From Corynebacterium ulcerans (GTDB lineage Bacteria; Actinomycetota; Actinomycetes; Mycobacteriales; Mycobacteriaceae), in contig NZ_LT906443.1 in assembly GCF_900187135.1 (NCBI RefSeq), positions 1,984,001 through 2,048,000 on the forward strand: a stretch of DNA of 64,000 nt, written 5' to 3'. This document shows, piece after piece, positions 45,305 through 55,733 of the stretch (the stretch's first letter is position 1; each line of letters begins with the position of its first letter). The notes under the pieces are model-generated. The model saw only the letters and a list, made by a program, of their open reading frames with translations, was not told where the DNA came from and made no database searches. A program made the translations under genes and the position numbers.

Positions 45305-46711
45305 TTGACTCGAATCGTCATTATCGGCGGCGGCCCCGCTGGATACGAGGCCGCACTTGCTGGTGCTAAATACGGTGCCCAGATCACTATTATTGAGGAT
45401 CGCGGTTTGGGTGGGGCGGCCGTGATTAACGATTGCGTGCCATCAAAGTCTTTTATCGCGGGTGCCAACATTAAGACTGACCTGCGGCGTGCGGATGACA
45501 TGGGACTGAATAAGGGGATAGGCGAGGCCAATCTTCTTCTGGACGCGCTGAATGCTCGCGTGCAGGCTTTGGCAGGAGAACAGTCTGGAGATATTCGCCG
45601 TTCCATGATTAATCATGGGGTGCGGGTGCTTGATGGGCGGGGATCGTTTGATGATTACAACCCAAAGCAGACCCTCCACTACATCAAGGCCGAACTGAAT
45701 GACGGCACCGTGGAAACGATTGAATGCGATCTGGTCCTCGTGGCCACCGGCGCCACCCCGCGCATCCTCCCTGGCGCGCAACCAGATGGAGAGCGCATCC
45801 TTACGTGGCGACAGGTCTATGACCTTACGGACCTTCCTGAGCACCTTATTGTTGTCGGCTCAGGCGTAACGGGCGCGGAATTCGTATCGGCGTTTGCGGA
45901 ACTAGGCGTCAAGGTGACCATGGTGGCTTCCCGCGACCGCATTTTGCCTCACGACGATGCCGACGCCGCCGATACACTTGAAGCCGTGCTCGCTGAGCGG
46001 GGCGTCTCGTTGGAGAAGCATGCTCGCGTGGACTCGGTTTCTCGTACTGAAGACGGCGGCGTCTGCGTACGTACCTCCGACGGCCGTGAGATTTTTGGTT
46101 CCCATGCGCTTATGACCGTAGGTTCTATCCCCAATACCAAGGATCTGGGATTGGAAAAGATCGGCGTAGAGATGACCCGGTCGGGGCATATTCATGTAGA
46201 CCGTGTCTCTCGCACCAACGTTCCCGGTGTATACGCCGGTGGCGACTGCACCGACCTTTTCCCGTTGGCTTCTGTTGCCGCCATGCAGGGGCGTATTGCT
46301 ATGTATCACGCATTGGGCGAGGGCGTGAAGCCGCTTCGTTTGAAAACTGTTTCCACGGCAGTGTTCACGCGCCCTGAGATTGCGGCAGTGGGCGTGACAC
46401 AGCATCAGATTGAGTCCGGTGACGTCAATGCGCGCACGGTGATTCTTCCGCTCGAAACTAACCCGCGGGCGAAGATGCGTTCCTTGCGCCATGGTTTTGT
46501 CAAGATGTTCTGCCGTAGACACTCCGGCATTATCATCGGCGGTGTTGTTGTGGCACCTACGGCATCAGAGCTGATTCTTCCGATCGCAGTGGCTGTGACC
46601 AACCAACTCACGGTGTCTGACTTGGCAGAAAGCTTTGCCGTATATCCTTCTCTGTCTGGCTCCATTACAGAGGCTGCACGCCAGCTTGTGAGCCACGACG
46701 ACTTGGAGTAA
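45305..46711 (+). CDS. lpdA: LpdA-type NAD(P)H-quinone reductase
   Basis: This 468-residue flavoprotein disulfide-reductase relative begins TRIVIIGGGPAGYEAALAGA. It lacks the CxxxxC disulfide: GLGGAAVINDCVPSKSFI keeps only one Cys, as in Mycobacterium tuberculosis LpdA, which reduces quinones. The NAD domain (HLIVVGSGVTGAEFVSAFAE) and FAD site (GVYAGGDCTDLFPLAS) are intact. The TTG at 45305 follows GGAGG; the frame is open from 45221. Confidence 0.88.
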   Translation: MTRIVIIGGGPAGYEAALAGAKYGAQITIIEDRGLGGAAVINDCVPSKSFIAGANIKTDLRRADDMGLNKGIGEANLLLDALNARVQALAGEQSGDIRRSMINHGVRVLDGRGSFDDYNPKQTLHYIKAELNDGTVETIECDLVLVATGATPRILPGAQPDGERILTWRQVYDLTDLPEHLIVVGSGVTGAEFVSAFAELGVKVTMVASRDRILPHDDADAADTLEAVLAERGVSLEKHARVDSVSRTEDGGVCVRTSDGREIFGSHALMTVGSIPNTKDLGLEKIGVEMTRSGHIHVDRVSRTNVPGVYAGGDCTDLFPLASVAAMQGRIAMYHALGEGVKPLRLKTVSTAVFTRPEIAAVGVTQHQIESGDVNARTVILPLETNPRAKMRSLRHGFVKMFCRRHSGIIIGGVVVAPTASELILPIAVAVTNQLTVSDLAESFAVYPSLSGSITEAARQLVSHDDLE

Positions 46712-47240
46712 AGCTTTTGACTGAAGGTCCTTCCTATCATTCTTTCTGTCTTTTCGATCCTGTATCGGTTGAAAGCGTGGCGGGGACGGAGGAAATGGTG
46801 GTGGCTCGTTGTAGGACCGCTGGGGTATGCAACGAGCCATAACGGCTGAAAGAAGCGCGGAGATGCTCCCCGTTGTAGGGGCATCCTCGACGAATCGGAT
46901 AAAAGAGGGGTGGGGGAGAGCACGTTTTATGGGGAAGGCTCTTGTGCTGTTGCAAGAAAACTCCATTTAAGCGCTTGCATGCGTGGCTTTGTGGGGATGG
47001 AAAAAGCTCGGCAAATTTTGCATAACAGGTGTAGTAGAAGCGTGAAATATGCCGCTAACCGGAAACCTATGCTGATTCTTTTGTTGCGGGTGGGTAGACT
47101 CAACAACCGTCGTTGTAACTCTGCTCACAAGCTGGGTTTTCTGCTTGAGGGAACACCTTTTTGGGGTTGTTCTTGAGGAGATAACTAGGTCTTGCGGGCA
47201 AGGGTTACGTGTCTCGTTAAAACACAAGGACTCTTTAGCC
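46712..47240. other. lpdA-pyc intergenic region with two strong hairpins
   Basis: No gene is seen in about 530 bases. TGGCTCGTTG (46802-46811) pairs with CAACGAGCCA (46830-46839). GATGC-CCCC (46862-46871) pairs with GGGGCATC (46878-46885). Both stems have GTTGTAGG in the loop side. The rest is the long leader or promoter of pyc. Confidence 0.5.
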
Positions 47241-50200
47241 GTGCATCACTCCACGCAGAAAAACGCAACGCACCACCCGACGTCGTTTTCCAAGATTTTG
47301 GTCGCTAATCGCGGCGAGATTGCAGTTCGTGCTTTCCGTGCTGCATTTGAGACTGGGGCTTCAACGGTAGCTGTCTATCCCATGGAAGACCGGAACTCCT
47401 TCCACCGGTCATTTGCCTCCGAGGCTGTTCTCATCGGCGAGGGCGGGTCTGCAGTTAAGGCATACCTCGACATTGATGAGGTCATTCGCGCAGCCAAACA
47501 AACAGGCGCCGACGCCGTGTACCCAGGCTATGGATTCCTTTCAGAAAACGCCCAACTGGCCAGGGAATGCGCAGCAAACGGACTTACCTTCATCGGCCCG
47601 CCTCCTTCGGTGCTCGACCTGACGGGTGACAAGTCTGCAGCTGTAGCTGCAGCTCGCGAGGCAGGTCTTCCGACTCTCACTGAGACCGAGCCCACAGATG
47701 ATCCGAAAGAATTGGCGATTCTTTCCCAAGACCAGGTCTACCCGCTCTTTGTCAAAGCCGTTGCAGGCGGTGGCGGTCGAGGGATGCGTTTCGTCGAAAA
47801 GCCAGAGGATCTGGAGAAACTAGCGGCGGAGGCTTCTCGTGAGGCTGCTGCTGCATTCGGCGACGGACGTGTCTACGCCGAGCGCGCTGTGATTAACCCA
47901 CAGCACATTGAGGTCCAGATTCTAGGCGATGCCGAGGGCAACATCGTTCACCTCTACGAGCGCGATTGCTCGCTGCAGCGTCGGCACCAGAAGGTCGTTG
48001 AGATTGCGCCGGCGCAGCATCTCGACCCTGACTTGCGTGACAAGATCTGTGCAGATGCCGTGGCCTTTGCTCGCCACATCGGGTACATGGGCGCAGGAAC
48101 CGTGGAATTTTTGGTTGATGAGGACGGAAACCACGTCTTCATTGAGATGAACCCCCGCATCCAGGTGGAGCACACGGTGACTGAAGAAGTCACCCAGGTG
48201 GACTTGGTTAAGTCGCAGATCATGATTGCGGCTGGCGCGACGCTAGAGCAGCTGGGGCTGCGCCAGGAAGACATTCATACTGAAGGTGCGGCTTTGCAGT
48301 GCCGCATCACCACGGAAGACCCTAATAACGGTTTCCGCCCAGATACCGGAACTATCACGGCATATCGCTCACCGGGAGGCGCCGGTGTGCGTCTCGACGG
48401 CGCTGCCATGCTTGGTGGAGAGATCAGCCCGAATTTCGACTCCATGCTGGTAAAGATGACCTGCCGCGGTGCCGATTTTGAAACGGCGGTCGCCCGTGCA
48501 CAGCGTGCGTTGGCGGAATTCGTGGTTTCTGGTGTGGCTACCAACATTGGATTCTTGCGCGCGTTGCTGCGCGAAGAAGATTTCCAGTCTAAGCGCATCG
48601 CTACCGGCTTCATCGCTGACCACCCATGGCTGCTCCAGGCACCTCCTGCGGATGACGAACAGGGCAGAATCCTGGATTACCTTGCAGACGTGACCGTGAA
48701 TAAACCACATGGTGTGCGCCCCGCTGTGGTCAATCCGGTGGAGAAGCTTCCTGCTGAATCCAAAGAGGAACTCCCCAGGGGCTCCCGCGATCGACTTCTC
48801 CAGCTGGGGCCGGTGGAATTTGCACGTGCCTTGCGCAAGCAAGATGCACTCGCGGTTACTGACACCACGTTCCGCGACGCGCATCAGTCGCTGTTGGCTA
48901 CACGCGTCCGCTCTAACACGCTTATCGACGCCGCCCGCCATGTTGCACGCCTTACACCTGAGCTCCTCTCTGTTGAAGCTTGGGGTGGCGCAACCTATGA
49001 CGTTGCCATGCGATTCCTCCACGAGGACCCATGGGAGCGCCTAGACCACCTGCGTGAGGCCATGCCCAACATCAACATTCAGATGCTGCTGCGCGGACGC
49101 AATACCGTGGGCTACACCCCCTATCCAGATTCCGTGTGCGCCGCTTTTATCAACGAGGCAGCGCGCTCAGGCGTAGACATCTTCCGCATCTTTGACGCAC
49201 TCAATGACGTCTCCCAGATGCGCCCCGCTATCGACGCAGTCCTCAACACAGGAACCACCATTGCCGAAGTCGCAATGGCCTACTCTGGTGATCTCACTGA
49301 CCCGAACGAGAAGCTCTACACGCTGGACTACTACCTCAAGCTTGCAGAACAAATCGTTGACTCAGGCGCTCATATCCTGGCGGTCAAGGATATGGCTGGG
49401 TTGATGAAGCCCGCCGCTGCCACCAAGCTGGTTTCTGAGCTGCGTAAGAACTTTGATCTCCCGGTGCACGTCCACACCCATGACACCGCAGGCGGACAGC
49501 TGGCCACATACTGGGCTGCGGCAGCCGCCGGTGCAGATGCTGTGGATGGTGCTTCCGCGCCACTGTCCGGGACCACGTCGCAGCCGTCGCTCTCTGCCAT
49601 TGTGGCGGCCTTTGATAACACCTACCGCTCGACGGGGCTTTCCCTCGATGCCGTTGGCTCCCTGGAGCCCTACTGGGAGGCTGTTCGTAAGCTGTACGCG
49701 CCATTTGAATCCGGAACTCCCGGCCCAACCGGACGCGTCTACCTTCATGAAATCCCTGGTGGTCAGCTTTCCAACCTACGGGCACAGGCCATAGCCCTGG
49801 GATTGGCAGATCGCTTTGAACTCATCGAAGACAACTATGCCGCTGTTAATGAGATGCTCGGCCGGCCCACTAAAGTCACCCCGTCTTCCAAGGTCGTTGG
49901 CGATCTCGCCCTTTACCTGGTCGGCGCGGGAGTCGACCCCAAGGACTTTGCGGCCGACCCACAAAAGTACGACATCCCTGACTCCGTGATCGCTTTCCTC
50001 CGGGGAGAATTGGGAACTCCTCCCGGCGGCTGGCCAGAAGAGCTGCGCAACAAGGCTCTCGCCGGACGCAAAGAGTCAAAGGACACCCTTGCTGAGCTTC
50101 CTGCCGAGGACGCTGCGGCGCTGGCTGACCAAGCCACCGTCCGCGGGACCTTGGACCGCTTGCTGTTCCCCAAGCCAGCACAGGAGTTTTCAGAGCATCG

Positions 50201-50666
50201 TCGTCAATTCGGCGACACCACAAAGCTAGGCGATGCAGAATTCCTGTACGGCCTGGTGGAGGGTAAAGAAACCGTTATCCACACAGCGGGCAGCAACGTT
50301 CCTATGATCGTCAGGCTCGATGCAGTGGGTGAGCCTGACGAGAAGGGCATGCGGAATGTTGTATGCAACGTCAATGGGCAGATTCGTCCGATCCTGGTCC
50401 GGGATCGAAACGTCGAATCCATCACGGCCTCCGCTGAAAAGGCGGACGCATCCAACGTTGGACACGTTGCAGCACCATTCTCTGGTGTGGTTACCGTAAC
50501 CGTAGAACCTGGCACGAAGGTTGCAGCAGGAGACCCTGTTGCAGTTATTGAAGCCATGAAGATGGAAGCCACCATTTCGGCTACCACAGATGGAACCGTG
50601 GAACGCATCGTGATGACGCAACCCACCAAGGTTGAAGGCGGAGACCTACTACTGGTTATTGCTTAA
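47241..50666 (+). CDS. pyc: Pyruvate carboxylase
   Basis: This 1141-residue single-chain enzyme makes oxaloacetate from pyruvate, the main anaplerotic reaction in corynebacteria. The biotin carboxylase domain runs from [19 protein letters not shown] to about residue 460, with GGGGRGMRFV and EMNPRIQVEHTVTE. The carboxyltransferase domain contains DTTFRDAHQSLLATR and HVHTHDTAGGQLATYWA. The C-terminal biotin site is EAMKMEAT. GTG 47241 (VHHSTQK) is the likely start, matching the length known in C. glutamicum. A palindrome copy in the ATP-grasp region encodes PKELAILSQDQ, without changing length relative to C. glutamicum as I remember it. Confidence 0.95.
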   Translation: MHHSTQKNATHHPTSFSKILVANRGEIAVRAFRAAFETGASTVAVYPMEDRNSFHRSFASEAVLIGEGGSAVKAYLDIDEVIRAAKQTGADAVYPGYGFLSENAQLARECAANGLTFIGPPPSVLDLTGDKSAAVAAAREAGLPTLTETEPTDDPKELAILSQDQVYPLFVKAVAGGGGRGMRFVEKPEDLEKLAAEASREAAAAFGDGRVYAERAVINPQHIEVQILGDAEGNIVHLYERDCSLQRRHQKVVEIAPAQHLDPDLRDKICADAVAFARHIGYMGAGTVEFLVDEDGNHVFIEMNPRIQVEHTVTEEVTQVDLVKSQIMIAAGATLEQLGLRQEDIHTEGAALQCRITTEDPNNGFRPDTGTITAYRSPGGAGVRLDGAAMLGGEISPNFDSMLVKMTCRGADFETAVARAQRALAEFVVSGVATNIGFLRALLREEDFQSKRIATGFIADHPWLLQAPPADDEQGRILDYLADVTVNKPHGVRPAVVNPVEKLPAESKEELPRGSRDRLLQLGPVEFARALRKQDALAVTDTTFRDAHQSLLATRVRSNTLIDAARHVARLTPELLSVEAWGGATYDVAMRFLHEDPWERLDHLREAMPNINIQMLLRGRNTVGYTPYPDSVCAAFINEAARSGVDIFRIFDALNDVSQMRPAIDAVLNTGTTIAEVAMAYSGDLTDPNEKLYTLDYYLKLAEQIVDSGAHILAVKDMAGLMKPAAATKLVSELRKNFDLPVHVHTHDTAGGQLATYWAAAAAGADAVDGASAPLSGTTSQPSLSAIVAAFDNTYRSTGLSLDAVGSLEPYWEAVRKLYAPFESGTPGPTGRVYLHEIPGGQLSNLRAQAIALGLADRFELIEDNYAAVNEMLGRPTKVTPSSKVVGDLALYLVGAGVDPKDFAADPQKYDIPDSVIAFLRGELGTPPGGWPEELRNKALAGRKESKDTLAELPAEDAAALADQATVRGTLDRLLFPKPAQEFSEHRRQFGDTTKLGDAEFLYGLVEGKETVIHTAGSNVPMIVRLDAVGEPDEKGMRNVVCNVNGQIRPILVRDRNVESITASAEKADASNVGHVAAPFSGVVTVTVEPGTKVAAGDPVAVIEAMKMEATISATTDGTVERIVMTQPTKVEGGDLLLVIA
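47704..47726. repeat. Dispersed palindrome, copy in pyc
   Basis: CGAAAGAATTG, G, CGATTCTTTCC; read in the KELAILS frame just before the conserved YPLFVKAVAGG. Confidence 0.88.
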
Positions 50667-50682
50667 GCCGTATGCAGGGGAA

Positions 50683-50716
50683 AAGGGCGGCCACTCGTAT
50701 GTGAGTGGTCGCCCTT
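50683..50716. terminator. Terminator between pyc and the exporter gene
   Basis: AAGGGCGGCCACTC pairs with GAGTGGTCGCCCTT across a 6-base loop between convergent genes. Confidence 0.85.
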
Positions 50717-50737
50717 GTGCGTCGATACGCAAAATTA

Positions 50738-52201
50738 TTACTCAGGCTGAGTCGCATGGACCTTGACTGCGGCAACGGGCGTGATAAACAGTGAAGCCAC
50801 CAAAATCAGCCCAGCGAAAACGGTGCCTGCCACGAACGCGGAAGTCGTGCCCTCCGCTTGCGCTACTGCAGGGGCAGCCACAGAACGCGTTGCGACGATA
50901 GTCATAATCCCGATCATCACCGCAGTCCCCATAGCGCCGCCTAGCTGCTGAAGCGTATTCACGATCGCCGAGCCATGTCCATAGAGGCGTGTAGGAAGGG
51001 ACGACAAAGAGACTGCCATCAAAGGGGTCATCACCAAAGCAAGTCCTACACAGAAAAGGCAATCAACAGCGACCACAACCAGCACTGAAGCCTCGGCAGT
51101 GAACATGAGAGCCGCAGCAAGCATTGACCCGAACATCAAGATTGCGCCGGGGATTACCAGAGGGCGAGGGCCTGCGCGGTCGTAGAAGCGTCCAATAAAA
51201 GGCGAGACTAGGCCCTGAAATAATCCGCCGGGTAATAACGCTAGGCCGGTGGTGAGGGCAGAAACGCCGATTCCTTCCTGCAAATAAATCGAGAACACAT
51301 TTACTGTTCCTAAGAGCGCAGTGAGCCCCAGCATGAGGACTATTGCTGATAAAACGAAATTGCGGACTGCAAAGGGGGAAAGGTCTAAAAGTGCGCGGCC
51401 TGATTGTGCTAACCGCAGCTGTCGACGGACAAAGATCGCTAAAGCACCCAGACCTATGAGGAAGACCGCTGCGGGAAGCCAGTGGCCGTCTACAAGCTCA
51501 CGCATAGTGGAAAGCCCGTAAATGATCCCTCCGAATGCTAGGGCAGAGAGGGCTAGTGAGGCTGTATCGAAGGGGACGCGGGAGACTTCTTGGACATTGG
51601 TTACTACAACAAAGCCCAGAATAAAGACGGCCACAGCGATCGGAATCACCACCCAAAACAGCCAGTGCCACGACAAAGAATTCAGGATGAATCCAGACAA
51701 GGTTGGGCCAAAGGCCGGAGCTACCGAGATAACAACTGCGTTGATACCCATTATCGTGCCGCGTTTGGTTGGCTCCACCAGCGTGATCGTCATGGTCATG
51801 AGCAAGGGCAGCACTATGGCGGTGCCCATCGCCTGGACAATTCGCCCTGCGACCAATACCCAGAAGACAGGGGCTATGGCACACATCAGCGTCCCTAGGA
51901 TGAACAGCCCCACGGCAGTTAAAAAGTTCATCCGGGTAGTAAACCGTTGTATCAGAAAGCCTGTCGCCGGAATGACGATGGACATAGTGAGCAGAAAGCC
52001 AGTAGCCAACCACTGAACGACGTCGGCGGTAACTCCAAAATCGGTCATGATTGATGGAAGTGCCACTGACAGCACCGTTTCATTCAGAATCATGATCATC
52101 GTCGCGACAACGACGACACCAAGAATTAATCCCACCCGTGGTTCCGAAGATGTTGTGGTTCCCTGAGTCGGTTCGGGGATGCGTTGCGGTGAAGTCGCCA
52201 C
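50738..52201 (-). CDS. DHA2-family MFS exporter
   Basis: This 487-residue transporter has 14 predicted membrane helices and is LmrB/EmrB-like. It carries motif C (GINAVVISVAPAFGPTLSGF) and VLSVALPSIMTDFGVTADVV in helix 1. The GTG at 52201 is preferred over a TTG at 52267, which would add a charged tail. A drug or metabolite exporter is likely; the substrate is unknown. Confidence 0.84.
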   Translation of the reverse strand: MATSPQRIPEPTQGTTTSSEPRVGLILGVVVVATMIMILNETVLSVALPSIMTDFGVTADVVQWLATGFLLTMSIVIPATGFLIQRFTTRMNFLTAVGLFILGTLMCAIAPVFWVLVAGRIVQAMGTAIVLPLLMTMTITLVEPTKRGTIMGINAVVISVAPAFGPTLSGFILNSLSWHWLFWVVIPIAVAVFILGFVVVTNVQEVSRVPFDTASLALSALAFGGIIYGLSTMRELVDGHWLPAAVFLIGLGALAIFVRRQLRLAQSGRALLDLSPFAVRNFVLSAIVLMLGLTALLGTVNVFSIYLQEGIGVSALTTGLALLPGGLFQGLVSPFIGRFYDRAGPRPLVIPGAILMFGSMLAAALMFTAEASVLVVVAVDCLFCVGLALVMTPLMAVSLSSLPTRLYGHGSAIVNTLQQLGGAMGTAVMIGIMTIVATRSVAAPAVAQAEGTTSAFVAGTVFAGLILVASLFITPVAAVKVHATQPE

Positions 52202-52298
52202 GGGACGTCCTATCTTTGTTTGATTACTCTTCTGCGGTGCGAAGGGGAAATGCGTAAGCCGCCACAAAGCATGACAGCTTACGCGGCGGCGGGGAGTT

Positions 52299-52325
52299 TG
52301 GGAAAGAATCGACGATTCTTTCCCA
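52299..52325. repeat. Dispersed palindrome between two minus-strand genes
   Basis: The core is perfect, with 12-base arms GGGAAAGAATCG and complement around A. It lies just downstream of the next gene's stop codon. Confidence 0.95.
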
Positions 52326-52331
52326 CAAAGA

Positions 52332-52718
52332 TCACCTTGTCAGGGTGATACCGTGCGCATCGCACCACCGCTCGATGGGGCCTCGGATCTCATGAACCCC
52401 ATCGCCGACCGTTTTTGGGTCGAGGATGGGATCGTTGGGCAGTTCCCGCGCGGGGTCACCTGCGGGAGCGATGTCGAGTATGCCGCTTAGACCGTGTTCT
52501 GTCGTAGTCAGGTGGAGAACTGCGAGAGCAATCATATCGATGTTTGTCTGTTCGCATACTGCCCAGGAATACATGGAATTGTCGTGCCAACGGTGGTGGG
52601 CTTCATCCACATCAAAGTGGGCGTCGATCAGCCGGATAGCGGGGGTGTCATCGATTCGGTCGTCGTTATGCAGGGGGCGTGCATAGAAGCGTCCGCCGTT
52701 GATATCGGTTGGTTCCAT
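52332..52718 (-). CDS. Conserved protein of unknown function (128 residues)
   Basis: This 128-residue protein begins MEPTDINGGRFYARPLHNDD and contains IRLIDAHFDVDEAHHRWHDN and a C-terminal VGDGVHEIRGPIERWCDAHG. It has no signal peptide. TAGAAT lies seven bases upstream of the ATG at 52718 and no ribosome-binding site is visible, so the mRNA may be leaderless. A longer frame opens at 52799 but lacks support. Confidence 0.6.
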   Translation of the reverse strand: MEPTDINGGRFYARPLHNDDRIDDTPAIRLIDAHFDVDEAHHRWHDNSMYSWAVCEQTNIDMIALAVLHLTTTEHGLSGILDIAPAGDPARELPNDPILDPKTVGDGVHEIRGPIERWCDAHGITLTR

Positions 52719-52833
52719 AGCAAATATTCTAGAACGTTGTTCAGTGATCGCACAGGCACGCAAAAACCGCATGCTTTTCGACGAAACATCGATGAGCACG
52801 CGGCCTTCAAACAGATAAAGCTCGTGTGGCTTG

Positions 52834-54609
52834 CTACTTAATTTCGAGCAGAACCTGTCCCTTGGTCACACCTTCGCCTGCTGCAGCAACAAGGCCGGTG
52901 ACAGTGCCGGACTTATGAGCCTTGACGGGATTTTCCATCTTCATAGCTTCCAGCACTACAACGGTATCGCCTTCGGCAACGTCAGCGCCTTCTTCTACGT
53001 TGACCTTAATAACAGTGCCCTGCATTGGTGCTGCGACTGCGTCGCCGGAGACTGCGGCCTTTGATCCGCCGGCACGGCGCTTCTTGGCCTTCTTCTTTAC
53101 ACCGCCGGAACCTCCAAGTGCGAGGTCGCCAGGCAGGGCGATCTCCACGCGGCGGCCGTCGATTTCCACGACGACCTTTTGGCTTGGGGTTGCTTCCTCG
53201 TCCTCAGCGACGTCTGCGGGATCGACGTATGCAGGGATTGGGTTATCCCATTCTTCCTCGATCCACTTGGTGTACACGTCAAAGCCGGTGCCGTCGCCAA
53301 CAAAGGCGGGGTTTTCAACGATGTGGCGGTGGAAGGGGAGGACGGTTGGCATGCCCTCTACGACGTACTCGCCGAGCGCGCGACGTGCGCGCTGGAGAGC
53401 CTCATCACGGGTCTCTCCGTAGACGATGAGCTTTGCCAGCATAGAGTCGAATTGTCCGCCGATGACAGAGCCCTCAACGATGCCGGAGTCCATGCGTACG
53501 CCGGGGCCGGAAGGCTCAACGTACTTGGTGACCTTGCCTGGGGCTGGCATGAAGTTGGAGCCTGCGTCCTCACCGTTGATGCGGAACTCAAAAGCGTGGC
53601 CGCGTGGTGTGGGGTCTTCCTTAATGTGAAGTTCTTGTCCCTCGGCGATGCGGAACTGTTCGCGGACAAGGTCGAGTCCGGTGGTTACCTCGGTGACTGG
53701 GTGTTCCACCTGGAGTCGGGTGTTGACCTCAAGGAAGGAGATAAGGCCGTCGGCACCCACGAGGTATTCCACGGTGCCAGCGCCATAGTATCCGGCTTCA
53801 CGGCAAATCCGCTTTGCGGACTCGTGAAGGGACGTGCGCTGTTGATCAGTAAGGAACGGCGCAGGGGCTTCTTCGACGAGCTTTTGGAATCGACGCTGCA
53901 AGGAGCAATCGCGGGTACCTGCAACGACGACGTTTCCGTGCTGGTCTGCAATCACCTGGCACTCAACGTGGCGGGCTTTGTCTAGATAGCGCTCCACAAA
54001 GCACTCGCCGCGGCCGAATGCGGAAACGGCTTCGCGGGTAGCGGACTCGTAGAGGTCTGCGACCTCATCCATGGTGTAGGCGACCTTCATGCCGCGTCCG
54101 CCGCCGCCAAAGGCTGCCTTAATAGCGATGGGGAGCCCGTGCTCTTCCGCAAAAGCAACGACTTCAGCTGCATCCTTCACCGGTTCTTTGGTGCCGGGGG
54201 CCATCGGTGCATCGGCCTTAAGGGCAATGTGGCGAGCCGTAACTTTGTCTCCCAGGTCACGGATGGATTGCGGGGACGGGCCGATCCAAATCAGTCCTGC
54301 GTCGATGACTGCTTCTGCAAAGTCACCGTTTTCGGAGAGGAAGCCGTATCCGGGGTGAATAGCGTTGGCGCCGGACTTGCGGGCTGCGTCGAGAATTTTT
54401 TCTACAACGAGGTAAGACTCAGCGGACGTCTGTCCGCCGAGCGCGAATGCCTCGTCTGCCAGGGACACGAAAGGGGCCTCGGCGTCTGGCTCTGCGTATA
54501 CAGCAACGCTTGGGATGCCGGCGTCGCGCGCGGCGCGAATGACTCGAATGGCGATCTCGCCGCGGTTAGCAACGAGAACCTTCGTGATCTTCTTCTGTTC
54601 CACAGACAC
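52834..54609 (-). CDS. accBC: Acyl-CoA carboxylase biotin carboxylase / carrier subunit AccBC
   Basis: This 591-residue alpha subunit is shared by acetyl-CoA and longer acyl-CoA carboxylases for fatty- and mycolic-acid synthesis. The biotin carboxylase domain covers [20 protein letters not shown] to about residue 450 ([27 protein letters not shown]). A Lys-rich linker leads to the biotinyl domain with EAMKMENP at about residue 556. It partners with the AccD and AccE subunits encoded at the right end of the window. Confidence 0.96.
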   Translation of the reverse strand: MSVEQKKITKVLVANRGEIAIRVIRAARDAGIPSVAVYAEPDAEAPFVSLADEAFALGGQTSAESYLVVEKILDAARKSGANAIHPGYGFLSENGDFAEAVIDAGLIWIGPSPQSIRDLGDKVTARHIALKADAPMAPGTKEPVKDAAEVVAFAEEHGLPIAIKAAFGGGGRGMKVAYTMDEVADLYESATREAVSAFGRGECFVERYLDKARHVECQVIADQHGNVVVAGTRDCSLQRRFQKLVEEAPAPFLTDQQRTSLHESAKRICREAGYYGAGTVEYLVGADGLISFLEVNTRLQVEHPVTEVTTGLDLVREQFRIAEGQELHIKEDPTPRGHAFEFRINGEDAGSNFMPAPGKVTKYVEPSGPGVRMDSGIVEGSVIGGQFDSMLAKLIVYGETRDEALQRARRALGEYVVEGMPTVLPFHRHIVENPAFVGDGTGFDVYTKWIEEEWDNPIPAYVDPADVAEDEEATPSQKVVVEIDGRRVEIALPGDLALGGSGGVKKKAKKRRAGGSKAAVSGDAVAAPMQGTVIKVNVEEGADVAEGDTVVVLEAMKMENPVKAHKSGTVTGLVAAAGEGVTKGQVLLEIK

Positions 54610-54854
54610 TGAAGCTCTCCTAGTTCTTGTGAAAGTATGGTGACCAATGTGACGATGGCCTTCGTAGCCACGTTAATCGCATAAGTCCGAACGGTTATCG
54701 ATTATGCAGAGTGGCCTACCGAATTTTTCAGCAGGCCGTTGAATATCGATGCGTTGTGCATCACATATTGTTGCACATTCGGCACTTTTTCAAAGCAAAA
54801 ACTCCTAGAGATTTAACTACATGAGCTTTTGTTGCCGAAAGTAATTATAGACTC

Positions 54855-55733
54855 CTAGGCCTGGCCTGGCTCATTGCCGGTGATGATAGGCATCTTGACC
54901 ATGTTGCCCCATTCTGCCCAAGAGCCGTCATAGTTTCGGACAAAATCGTATCCAAGCAGGTGCTTTAGTACGAACCATGTATGGGCTGCGCGATCTCCTA
55001 CTTGGCAGTAAACGATCGTTTCGGAGTCCTTGGGGACCTCTGCATAGAGTGCGGCGAGTTCTTCGGCGGAACGGAAGCGGCTATTGGGGTGTACAGATTT
55101 TTCCCAAGGAATATTCACTGCGGTGGGGATATGCCCCCGCCTTAGGACCCCAGAAGAGGGGGAGCCGGCGTCTGCCGTGCCGTTGTATTCTGCGGCGCTG
55201 CGGACGTCGATAAGCTTTGGTGTGCCGAGTTTTTCTAGGAGTTCCTGGACGTAAATGCGGTCTGGATGGTCGGCACGCTTAACTACTGGATAATCGGTGG
55301 CAGGGTATTCCGGTACGGCGTAAGAGGTGTCGCGTTCTTCTGCCATCCAGGCATCGCGTCCGCCGTTGAGAATGCGGACGTCCTCGTGGCCAAAGAGTTC
55401 GAAAATCCACAGGGTGAAGGCTGCCCACCAGTTGGACTTATCTCCGTAGATAACCACAGTGTCATCACGCGCGATGCCCTTAGCGTTCATGAGTGCAGCA
55501 AAGTCTTCGCCGGTGATGTAGTCACGGACCGTCTTGTTATTGAGGTCTTTTGCCCAGTCGATCCGGACGGCGCCGGGGATATGCCCGATGTCGTAGAGCA
55601 GGGAGTCCTCGTCAGACTCCACAACTCGGAGCCCCTTCGTGCCCAATCGAGCACTGAGCCACGAGGCAGAGACGAGTTTCTCGGGATGTGCGTAGTCCTG
55701 GAATAGGGGATGGGGATCGTAGGGTGCGGGCAT
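54855..55733 (-). CDS. sseA: Thiosulfate sulfurtransferase (rhodanese)
   Basis: This 292-residue two-domain rhodanese transfers sulfur from thiosulfate to cyanide or thiols. The inactive N-terminal domain contains [20 protein letters not shown] and [14 protein letters not shown]. The catalytic C-terminal domain has [14 protein letters not shown] with the active-site Cys in the CxxGxR loop. The start at 55733 ([11 protein letters not shown]) matches the family; the frame extends to 55805. Confidence 0.92.
   Translation of the reverse strand: MPAPYDPHPLFQDYAHPEKLVSASWLSARLGTKGLRVVESDEDSLLYDIGHIPGAVRIDWAKDLNNKTVRDYITGEDFAALMNAKGIARDDTVVIYGDKSNWWAAFTLWIFELFGHEDVRILNGGRDAWMAEERDTSYAVPEYPATDYPVVKRADHPDRIYVQELLEKLGTPKLIDVRSAAEYNGTADAGSPSSGVLRRGHIPTAVNIPWEKSVHPNSRFRSAEELAALYAEVPKDSETIVYCQVGDRAAHTWFVLKHLLGYDFVRNYDGSWAEWGNMVKMPIITGNEPGQA

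Noticed and set aside
45310..45335. GAATCGTCATTATCGG at the start of lpdA
   Set aside because: This is the FAD-binding RIVIIGGGPAG motif, not a repeat copy.
48369..49022. Long open frames opposite pyc, icd and accBC
   Set aside because: They are antisense shadows of well-identified genes, with no family motifs or ribosome-binding sites.
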